From contig VAWY01000126.1 in assembly GCA_005888335.1 (NCBI GenBank), positions 62,001-126,000 of the forward strand: a stretch of DNA of 64,000 nt, in the 5' to 3' direction. Numbering within the stretch: the stretch's first letter is position 1; each line of letters begins with the position of its first letter. The position numbers and the translations under genes are program-made. The notes beneath the pieces were generated by a model that was not told the DNA's origin, did no database searches, and saw nothing but the letters and a program-made list of their open reading frames with translations. Of the stretch, positions 51,062 to 57,918 are shown piece by piece. This DNA is from Actinomycetota bacterium (GTDB lineage Bacteria > Actinomycetota > Thermoleophilia > Solirubrobacterales > Solirubrobacteraceae).

Positions 51062-51844
51062 GTGGGCGAGCTGCTCGTCGACGAGCCCGCCGACGGCGTC
51101 GTCCGCCTGACGATCTCCAACCCGGCCAAGCGCAACGCCCTCGACCACGCGATCCTCGACGGGATCGCCGTCGCGGTGCGCGAGGCGGGCGACGCGGGCT
51201 GCCTCGTGCTCACGGGGACGCACGGGATGTTCTCGTCGGGCTACGACATCGGCGACATCCCCGCGGACGTCTTCGCGGTCGAGGCCGAGAGGCTCGTCGC
51301 CCACCCCTTCACCGCGGCGATCGACGCGCTCGAGGCGACCGACGTCCCGACCGTCGCCGCGCTCACAGGTCACACGATCGGCGGCGGCCTGGAGCTCGCG
51401 CTCGTCTGCGACCTGCGCGTCGCCCACGACGGGATCGTGCTCGGCATGCCGCCGGCCAAGCTCGGCCTCGTCTACTCGCACACCGGCCTGCGCCGGTTCA
51501 TCGACGCGATCGGCGTCCCGCGCACGCGCGAGCTGTTCCTGCTCGGCCGCAACGTCGACGCGCGGACCGCCCTGGGCTGGGGGCTGGTCAACCGCGTCGT
51601 GCCCGAGTCGCAGCTCGAGGAGACGGCGCTGGACCTGGCGACCGAGCTGGCGGGCAACGCGCCGCTGTCGCTGCACGGCAACAAGCGGGTGATCCGCGAG
51701 CTTCTGCGCGCCGAGAGCCAGCTCGACCCCGACGTCGAGCGCGAGCTGATCGCGCTGCGCGAGGCGTGCTTCCGCTCGGAGGACCTGCGCGAGGGCGTGC
51801 GCGCCTTCGGGGAGAAGCGCCGCCCGCGCTGGCGAGGCCGGTGA
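51062..51844 (+). CDS. Enoyl-CoA hydratase/isomerase family protein
   Basis: A 260-residue crotonase with a GTG start immediately after the TAA of the carrier gene. GMFSSGYDIGDIP and ALTGHTIGGGLELALVCDLRVA form the oxyanion hole; FGEKRRPRWRGR is the family ending. Usual catalytic Glu of hydratases is replaced around LGMPPAKLGLVYS, where a Pro-rich segment 'MPPAKLG' is typical of isomerase-like relatives. It may be a decarboxylase or isomerase partner of the carboxylase. Paired hairpin repeats follow its stop. Confidence 0.86.
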   Translation: MGELLVDEPADGVVRLTISNPAKRNALDHAILDGIAVAVREAGDAGCLVLTGTHGMFSSGYDIGDIPADVFAVEAERLVAHPFTAAIDALEATDVPTVAALTGHTIGGGLELALVCDLRVAHDGIVLGMPPAKLGLVYSHTGLRRFIDAIGVPRTRELFLLGRNVDARTALGWGLVNRVVPESQLEETALDLATELAGNAPLSLHGNKRVIRELLRAESQLDPDVERELIALREACFRSEDLREGVRAFGEKRRPRWRGR

Positions 51845-51933
51845 ATCGACTTCGTCGATTCGCAGCGCGAACTTCGTTCGCGCGGTAGCGGGAATCGACT
51901 TCGTCGATTCCTTGGCGCGAACTTCGTTCGCGC
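51843..51933. repeat. Two alternating hairpin units repeated in tandem (REP-like)
   Basis: GAATCGACTTCGTCGATTC occurs at 51843-51861 and 51892-51910; GCGCGAACTTCGTTCGCGC occurs at 51865-51883 and 51915-51933. All four are perfect 8-bp stems closed by a TTC loop. The first overlaps the enoyl-CoA hydratase stop and the last ends 18 bp before the next gene. Confidence 0.9.
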
Positions 51934-51951
51934 GCTAGCGTCCGCCGCGCG

Positions 51952-53388
51952 ATGGCGAGCGAGCTCGTCGCCCTGGTCAAGCACGACTGCCCGGTCTGCG
52001 ACCAGGTGCTGCCCGCGCTCGACGCCGCCGGGGTGCGCGTCGTGTCGCAGTCGGATCCGGCCCAGACCGCCGCGCAGGCCGCGCGGCTTGGTCTCCGTCG
52101 CGTGCCCGAGGTCGACGCCGACCTGGCGCTCTCCGAGCGGCTGGACCCCGAGGCGGTGCCGACGGTCGTCCTGCTCGACGGCGAGCGCGAGGAGGGCCGT
52201 GTCGAGGGGCTGGACCGCGCGCGGATCGCCGAGCTGGCCGCGCGCGCCGGCGCGCACCTCGACCTCGACGGCCTGCCCGAGCGCCGGCCCGGCTGCGCCT
52301 CGCGGACGCGTGATCCGGAGGTCGCGGCGCGCCTGGCCGCGCGCGCCGCGCGCCGCGAGGGCCGCCTGCGCGCCCGCGAGATCGAGATCGGCGAGCTCGA
52401 GGACGTCCACGAGGCGCTGCTCGCCCGCGGCGTGACCGACGGGCTGCCCGTCGTGCCGCCCACGCCCGAGCGGGTGGTCGGAATGCTCGAGGGCACGAGC
52501 CGCCATCCGCAGGACGTCGTCGGCGTGCTCCCGCCCTACGACGGCGAGGCGACCGTCGAGAAGGTCGCCATCAACGCGGTCATGGCCGGCTGCGCGCCCG
52601 AGCACCTGCCGGTCGTCCTGGCTGCGGTGGAGGCCGCCTGCCGGCCCGAGTTCGCCCTGCACGGCCTGGTCGCCACGACCCATCCGGCCGGCCCGGTCAT
52701 CGTGGCGTTCGGCGCCGACGCGGGGATCAACGCGGCGGGCAACGTGCTCGGTCAGGGCGCCCGCGCGAACCTGGCCATCGGCCGCGCGCTGCAGCTCGTC
52801 GTGCGCAACGTCGGCGGCGGGCGGCCGGGGATCGAGGACCGCGCGGCGCACGGCCAGCCCGGGAAGGTCGGGCTGTGCTTCGCCGAGCGCGCCGACGGCA
52901 ACCCGTGGCCGGCGCCCTACGAGCGCCCGACCGTGATGCTCATGGCACTCGAGGCGCCGCGGCTGATCGTCGACCAGCTTGCCCGCGAGCCGGAGGGCCT
53001 CGCCGCGTCGTTTGCGCTGGCCCTGGAGTCGGTCGCCCACCCGAAGCTGCGCCTGGCCTTCGACGCGCTGCTCGTCGTCGGTCCCGAGCACGCGCGCGTC
53101 TTCGCCGAGGCGGGCTGGAGCCGCGAGCGCCTGCGCGACCGGCTGTTCGAGCTGACGACGTCCCCGGCCGGCGAGCTGGTGCGCGGCGCCGGCGGCTCGC
53201 CCGAGGGGGTCGAGGCGCGCTTCGTGAGCGACCCCGCGGTGCCGGTCGCGAAGTTCGCCTCGCCCGACCGCATCCAGATCGTCCACGCCGGCGGCGACGC
53301 CGGGCTGTTCAGCATGGTCTTCGGCTCCTGGGCCGCCGGCGAGATCGGCTCGGCCCCGGTCACCGCGGAGGTGGACGCATGGGCGTGA
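51952..53388 (+). CDS. Thioredoxin-like (CPVC) protein fused to the large UGSC-partner domain
   Basis: A 478-residue protein. Residues 1 to about 100 look like a thioredoxin fold with the active site at Cys13-Pro-Val-Cys16. From about 155 on the sequence RGVTDGLPVVPPTPERV, DGEATVEKVAINAVMAGC and ARANLAIGRALQLVVRNVGG matches the conserved protein found next to UGSC selenoproteins; its function is unknown. Its last 10 bp overlap the start of the selenoprotein gene. The two products probably form one complex in which Cys-Cys and Sec/Cys centres exchange electrons. Confidence 0.8.
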   Translation: MASELVALVKHDCPVCDQVLPALDAAGVRVVSQSDPAQTAAQAARLGLRRVPEVDADLALSERLDPEAVPTVVLLDGEREEGRVEGLDRARIAELAARAGAHLDLDGLPERRPGCASRTRDPEVAARLAARAARREGRLRAREIEIGELEDVHEALLARGVTDGLPVVPPTPERVVGMLEGTSRHPQDVVGVLPPYDGEATVEKVAINAVMAGCAPEHLPVVLAAVEAACRPEFALHGLVATTHPAGPVIVAFGADAGINAAGNVLGQGARANLAIGRALQLVVRNVGGGRPGIEDRAAHGQPGKVGLCFAERADGNPWPAPYERPTVMLMALEAPRLIVDQLAREPEGLAASFALALESVAHPKLRLAFDALLVVGPEHARVFAEAGWSRERLRDRLFELTTSPAGELVRGAGGSPEGVEARFVSDPAVPVAKFASPDRIQIVHAGGDAGLFSMVFGSWAAGEIGSAPVTAEVDAWA

Positions 53389-53888
53389 CGATTCTCGACC
53401 CGACGCGCGAGGCCGAGGCGGTCGCGCGGCCGCTCGCCCCGCGCGCGATCCCCGCGCGGATCGCGCTCGTCGACATCCGCAAGCCGCGCGGGGACGTCTT
53501 CCTCGACGAGCTCGAGGCGCTCCTGCGCGAGCGCGGCTACGCGGTCGAGCGCGCCGCCAAGCCGACGTTCACCAAGCCCGCGCCGGTCGACGTGCGCCGG
53601 GAGATCGCCGCGCGCTGCGACGCCGTGATCGAAGCGCTCGCCGACTGAGGGTCGTGCGTGTCGTGCGGTCTGCGCGACGTGATCGGCTTCGAGGAGGACG
53701 GCCGGCCCGGGGTGCTCGTCGCGTCGTCGGTCTTCGCGGACGCGGCGACCGAGCAGGCCGCGGCGCTCGGCGCGCCCGACGCGCGGCGCGTCCTCGTCCC
53801 CCACCCCGTCCAGGACCGCACCGACGAGGAGCTGCGCGCGATGGCGCGCGCCGTCGTGCAGGATGTGCTCGCAGCGATCACGACGTAA
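53379..53888 (+). CDS. UGSC family selenoprotein, in-frame TGA (53646-53648) read as selenocysteine
   Basis: A 169-codon frame with Sec at residue 90. The sequence around the TGA reads [20 protein letters not shown]; the U-G-S-C order is the name-giving motif of the family. Similarity continues after the TGA ([14 protein letters not shown]), so this is recoding rather than a true stop. A second downstream CxxC (CVSC) may form the redox pair with Sec. Gene tools will usually cut it into an 89-codon protein and a 76-codon fragment. SelA, SelB and tRNA-Sec must be elsewhere in the genome. An OsmC gene follows after 9 bp. Confidence 0.87.
53657..53681 (+). promoter_or_regulatory. Bacterial SECIS-like hairpin after the Sec TGA
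   Basis: GTCGTGC (53660-53666) pairs with GCGCGAC (53672-53678), including one G-U pair, around the loop GGTCT. Three further pairs (one C-G and two G-U) extend the stem to 53657-53681. The loop starts 18 bases after the TGA and opens with GG, agreeing with described bacterial SECIS geometry (about 16-37 bases, conserved G in the loop). Confidence 0.75.
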
Positions 53889-53897
53889 GGAGGCGGC

Positions 53898-54326
53898 ATG
53901 GCCACGCGCAACGGCAGCGCCGAGTGGCGCGGCGACCTACAGGGCGGCTCGGGCGAGCTCACGGTCGGCGACGGGGTGTTCCAGGGCCAGTACTCGTTCG
54001 CTTCGCGCTTCGAGGAGGGCGAGGGCACCAACCCGGAGGAGCTCATCGCCGCCGCGCACGCCTCGTGCTACGCGATGGCGCTGAGCAACATCCTGGCCGA
54101 GCACGGCCACGCGCCGGAGTCGGTGCGCGCCGCCGCGCGCGTGCACCTGCGCAACGTCGACGGCGCCCCCACCATCGCCCGCATCGACCTCCACGTCGAG
54201 GCGCGCGTCCCCGACCTCGACGAGGCTCACTTCCTCGAGCACGCCGAGGAGGCGAAGGCCGGCTGCCCGGTCTCGCGCGCGCTCGCCGGCGTGCCCGAGA
54301 TCGATCTCAATGCGAGCTTGGTCTGA
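53898..54326 (+). CDS. OsmC/Ohr family peroxiredoxin
   Basis: A 142-residue protein preceded by a strong TAAGGAGG ribosome-binding site. Peroxidatic Cys57 is in [14 protein letters not shown] and resolving Cys123 in [11 protein letters not shown], as in Osm[16 protein letters not shown] is the family signature. It reduces organic peroxides with dithiol help. It follows the selenoprotein gene with only 9 bp between, so it may draw electrons from that thiol/selenol system. Confidence 0.93.
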   Translation: MATRNGSAEWRGDLQGGSGELTVGDGVFQGQYSFASRFEEGEGTNPEELIAAAHASCYAMALSNILAEHGHAPESVRAAARVHLRNVDGAPTIARIDLHVEARVPDLDEAHFLEHAEEAKAGCPVSRALAGVPEIDLNASLV

Positions 54327-54386
54327 AGCTCGCGAGCCGGCGTAGGCCGTCAGTGACGTCCGGCGCGGGACATACGGTCCCGCGCC

Positions 54387-55529
54387 ATGCCACCGCTCAT
54401 CACGCGCGACGAGGCGCTGCGCCTCGGGGAGATCGCCGTCCACGCCGAGATCGAGGCGCTTGTCGACCGCGCCTGGCGCGCCCGCGTCGAGCGCTTCGGC
54501 GACTCGACCGACATGTGCTCGCTCGTGAACGCCAAGTCCGGCGGCTGCGCCGAGGACTGCGGCTTCTGCGCGCAGTCGCGCTTCGCCGAGGCCGAGACGC
54601 CGATGCACGCGATGATGGAGCCCGAGCAGATCCTCGAGCACGCGCGGGCGGCCGAGGCGGCGGGCGCGCACCGCTTCTGCCTGGTCACGCAGGGCCAGGG
54701 GCTGTCGAAGCGCGACTTCGAGCGCGTGCTCGCCGGCGTGCGACTGGTCGCCGAGCACACCAACCTCAAGCGCTGCGCGTCGATCGGGCACATGAGCGTC
54801 GCGCGGGCGCAGGAGCTGGCCGACGCCGGCGTGCAGCGCGTGCACCACAACGTCGAGACGGCCGAGTCCTACTACGACGAGGTCTCGACGACCGTGCGGT
54901 ACGAGGGCCGCCTGCGGACGATCGCGGCGGTCAAGGAGGCCGGCCTGGAGACCTGCGTCGGCGGGATCCTCAACCTGGGCGAGACGCGCGAGCAGCGCGT
55001 CGAGATGGCCTTCGAGCTGGCCGAGATCAACCCGACCTCGGTGCCGATCAACCTGCTCAACCCGCGCCCGGGGACGAAGTTCGGCGACCGCGAGTTCATC
55101 GACCCGTGGGAGGCCGTCAAGTGGGTGGCGATCTTCCGGCTGATCCTGCCCGACGCGCTGTTCCGCCTCTGCGGCGGGCGGGTCGAGAACCTCGGCGAGC
55201 TGCAGCCGCTGGCCGCCAAGGCCGGGCTCAACGGCGTGATGATGGGCAACTTCCTCACGACGCTGGGGTCGACGCCGGAGGAGGACCGCGGCATGTTCGA
55301 GGAGCTCGGGCTCAACGTGGCGCGCCAGCCCGACAACGGCGCCAACCCGCGCCCGGACAACCGGTCGGGCTGGCTGGAGGGTGAGACGCCCGACGTCGTC
55401 GACGAGCTGCTCGCGGCCGAGACGACGCTCGACGTGCGGCTGTGGGACCCGTCGACGCAGTTGCGCTTCCGCAAGAAGGACGCCGTGCCGCCGCGCCCGG
55501 ACGGCGCCCCGAACCGCTCGCCGGCGTGA
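54387..55529 (+). CDS. bioB: Biotin synthase
   Basis: A 380-residue radical-SAM enzyme. The 4Fe-4S cysteines are Cys54, Cys58 and Cys61 (GGCAEDCGFC). NVETAESYYDEVSTT, GGILNLGETREQRVEMAFEL and INLLNPRPGTKF match BioB. It inserts sulfur into dethiobiotin. The C-terminus extends past the usual end by about 40 residues (VVDELLAAETTLDVRLWDPS). The stop overlaps the bioF start (GTGA). Confidence 0.94.
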   Translation: MPPLITRDEALRLGEIAVHAEIEALVDRAWRARVERFGDSTDMCSLVNAKSGGCAEDCGFCAQSRFAEAETPMHAMMEPEQILEHARAAEAAGAHRFCLVTQGQGLSKRDFERVLAGVRLVAEHTNLKRCASIGHMSVARAQELADAGVQRVHHNVETAESYYDEVSTTVRYEGRLRTIAAVKEAGLETCVGGILNLGETREQRVEMAFELAEINPTSVPINLLNPRPGTKFGDREFIDPWEAVKWVAIFRLILPDALFRLCGGRVENLGELQPLAAKAGLNGVMMGNFLTTLGSTPEEDRGMFEELGLNVARQPDNGANPRPDNRSGWLEGETPDVVDELLAAETTLDVRLWDPSTQLRFRKKDAVPPRPDGAPNRSPA

Positions 55530-56764
55530 CCGCGGACCTCCAGGCGCGCCTCGACGAGCTGCGCGAGCTGGGGCTCTACCGGCGGACGCGGGTGGTCAGC
55601 GGGCCGCAGGGCCCGCGCGTCGTGCTCGACGGCCGCTCGGTGCTGCTGTTGTGCTCGAACAACTACCTCGGCCTGGCCGACCATCCGCGCGTGCGCGAGG
55701 CGGCAGCCGACGCGGCGATGCGCTGGGGCGCCGGAGCGGGCGCGTCGCGGCTGGTGAGCGGGACGATGACGATCCACCGGCGTCTCGAGGAGCGCCTGGC
55801 CGACTTCAAGGGCACCGAGGCGGCGGTGCTGTTCGGCTCGGGCTACCTGGCCAACCTGGGCGTCATCGGCGCGCTGGCGGGCGAGCGCGACGGCCTCGTG
55901 CTGAGCGACGAGCTCAACCACGCCTCGATCGTCGACGGCTGCCGGCTGGCCCGCGCGCAGACCGCGGTCTACCGCCACAACGACGTCGAGCACCTCGGCG
56001 CGCTCCTGCGCGCCGAGGCCGGGCGCCCGGCGGTGATCGTCACCGACTCCGTGTTCTCGATGGACGGCGACGTCGCCCCCCTCGCCGAGCTCGTCGACGC
56101 CGCGCGCGCGCACGGCGCCGCGCTGGTCGTCGACGAGGCGCACGGCTCGGGCTGCTGCGGCCCCGGTGGGCGCGGCGCTGTGGCCGAGGCGGGGCTCGAG
56201 GGGCAGGTCGACGTCGTCGTCGGAACGCTCGGCAAGGCGCTGGGGTCCTACGGCGCCTACGCGGCGTGCTCGGCGACGACTGCCCGCTGGCTCGTCAACC
56301 GCGCCCGCTCGCTGATCTTCTCGACCGCGGCGCCGCCGCCCGCGGTGGCCGCGGCGCTGGCCGCCCTCGACGTGCTCGAGGCCGAGCCCGAGCGCGTGCG
56401 CCGCCTGCGCGACAACGCCGACGCGCTGCGGACGGAGCTCGCGCGCGAGGGCTTCGACACCGCGGGCTCGACCACGCAGATCGTGCCGCTCGTCGTCGGC
56501 GAGGCGTCGACGGCGATGGCGATGTGCGAGGCGGCGCTCGAGCGCGGCGTCTTCGCGCAGGCCATCCGTCCGCCGACCGTCCCCGCCGGCACGTCGCGAC
56601 TGCGCCTCGCGGTCATGGCGACGCACACCCGCGACGAGCTGCGCGCCGCCGCGGGCGCCCTGGGCCACGCGGCGCTGAAGGCGGGCTTCCGTCCGGCCGC
56701 CGGCCCGCCGGTCGCGGCGACGCTTCGCGTCGCTTGCGCGAACCGGCGGTTCGCGCGGGCGTGA
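55526..56764 (+). CDS. bioF: 8-amino-7-oxononanoate synthase
   Basis: A 412-residue PLP enzyme with a GTG start. CSNNYLGLADHP, GAGASRLVSGTMTIHRRLEERLADFKG, DELNHASIVDGCRLA, VVDEAHGSGCCGPGGRG and GTLGKALGSYG (Schiff-base Lys) are all canonical. It joins pimeloyl-ACP or -CoA with alanine. The last 20 or so residues (VAATLRVACANRRFARA) are encoded by a hairpin repeat and are probably not part of the fold. The stop overlaps the bioD start (GTGA). Confidence 0.94.
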   Translation: MTADLQARLDELRELGLYRRTRVVSGPQGPRVVLDGRSVLLLCSNNYLGLADHPRVREAAADAAMRWGAGAGASRLVSGTMTIHRRLEERLADFKGTEAAVLFGSGYLANLGVIGALAGERDGLVLSDELNHASIVDGCRLARAQTAVYRHNDVEHLGALLRAEAGRPAVIVTDSVFSMDGDVAPLAELVDAARAHGAALVVDEAHGSGCCGPGGRGAVAEAGLEGQVDVVVGTLGKALGSYGAYAACSATTARWLVNRARSLIFSTAAPPPAVAAALAALDVLEAEPERVRRLRDNADALRTELAREGFDTAGSTTQIVPLVVGEASTAMAMCEAALERGVFAQAIRPPTVPAGTSRLRLAVMATHTRDELRAAAGALGHAALKAGFRPAAGPPVAATLRVACANRRFARA

Positions 56765-56806
56765 GCGGCGACACTTTGCGTCCCTTGCGCGAACCTTCGG
56801 TTCGCG
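56717..56806. repeat. Two-unit hairpin repeat spanning the bioF-bioD junction
   Basis: GCGACGCTTCGCGTCGC (56717-56733) and a stem GCGCGAACC/GGTTCGCGC (56736-56756) are repeated in degenerate form 51 bp later (56768-56784 and 56787-56806). The unit is related to the hairpins at 51.9 kb. Here it lies inside coding sequence at both gene ends. Confidence 0.7.
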
Positions 56807-57918
56807 AGACGCGCGAGACTGCGCGCCGCGGCCTCTTCGTCACCGGGACCGACACGGGCGTCGGCAAGACCGTCCTCGCCGCCGCCATCGCGGCCGCCCT
56901 GCGCGCCCGTGGCGAGCGCGTCGCCGCGGCCAAGCCGGTGCTGACCGGGACCGACGAGCCACCCGACACCTGGCCGCACGACGACGAGCTGCTCGCCTCG
57001 GCGACGAGCCAGGCGCCCACCGAGGTCGCCCCCGTGCGCTTCGGGCCGCCCGTCTCGCCGCACCTGGCAGCCGAGCTGGCGGGCACGCGCCTCTCGGTCG
57101 CCGAGCTCGCCGCGCGCACCCTGGCCACAGGCGACGGCGACGCGACGCTCGTCGTCGAGGGCATCGGCGGCCTGCTCGTCCCGCTCGGCGCCGGCGCGTC
57201 GGTGCGCGACCTCGCGCGCGCCCTCGGGCTGGGCGTCGTCGTCGCAGCGCGGACCGGCCTCGGCACGATCAACCACACGCTGCTCACGCTCGAGGCCGCG
57301 CGCGCCGGCGGCCTCGACGTCCGCGCGGTCGTGCTGGGCCCGTGGCCGCGGGGGCCCTCGGCGCTCGAGCGCTCCAACGCCGCGACGATCGCCGAGCTCG
57401 GCCGCGTGGCGGTCGCGACGCTCGGCGAGGTCGCCTCCCCCGACCCGGACGCGCTCGCCGCCGCGGCGCGCGACCTCCCGCTCGACGACTGGCTCGGCGC
57501 CGGTCGCACGGCGGCCCCGCCGCTCGACCATCTCGTCATCGCGGTCAGCGACTGGGAGCGCTCGAACGCCTTCTACCGCGAGGTGGTCGGCGTCGAGGTC
57601 CGGCGCGCGCCGGGCGACCCGCCGCGCTTCCGCTACCGCCTGGCCGGCGTGCAGCTCAACGTCCACGGGCCGGGGATGGACCCCCAGCCGGTCGCGCGGA
57701 TCCCCGCCGCGCCCGGGATGGCCGACCTGTGCTTCGCCTGGCCCGGCCCGATCGAGGGCGCCGCCGCGCACCTGCGCCGCCACGGCGTCGCGGTCGAGGA
57801 GGGCCCGGTCCCCCGCTACGGGGCGCGCGGGCCGGCGCAGTCGGTCTACTTCCGCGACCCCGACGGGTCGCTGCTCGAGTTCATGTCGTACGCCGCCGGC
57901 GGGGAGCCGGCGCCTTAG
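56761..57918 (+). CDS. bioD: Dethiobiotin synthetase fused to a glyoxalase/VOC domain
   Basis: A 385-residue protein with a GTG start. Residues about 25-240 are BioD: VTGTDTGVGKTVLAAAIA (P-loop), AAKPVLTG, VVEGIGGLLVPLG and VVAARTGLGTINHTLLTLE. At about 246 the frame continues without a stop or start into PLDHLVIAVSDWERSNAFYREVVGVEV, a complete VOC/glyoxalase domain that ends FRDPDGSLLEF. BioD closes the ureido ring with CO2 and ATP. The role of the VOC part is unknown. The stop overlaps the convergent gene by 4 bp (TTAG). Confidence 0.9.
   Translation: MSGDTLRPLREPSVRETRETARRGLFVTGTDTGVGKTVLAAAIAAALRARGERVAAAKPVLTGTDEPPDTWPHDDELLASATSQAPTEVAPVRFGPPVSPHLAAELAGTRLSVAELAARTLATGDGDATLVVEGIGGLLVPLGAGASVRDLARALGLGVVVAARTGLGTINHTLLTLEAARAGGLDVRAVVLGPWPRGPSALERSNAATIAELGRVAVATLGEVASPDPDALAAAARDLPLDDWLGAGRTAAPPLDHLVIAVSDWERSNAFYREVVGVEVRRAPGDPPRFRYRLAGVQLNVHGPGMDPQPVARIPAAPGMADLCFAWPGPIEGAAAHLRRHGVAVEEGPVPRYGARGPAQSVYFRDPDGSLLEFMSYAAGGEPAP

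Noticed and set aside
53658..53888. Separate small gene starting at the ATG-less/GTG codon after the TGA, with the upstream part as an 89-codon protein
   Set aside because: The two parts are in the same frame, the UGSC motif spans the TGA, and a SECIS-like hairpin follows it. One selenoprotein explains everything better than two fragments.
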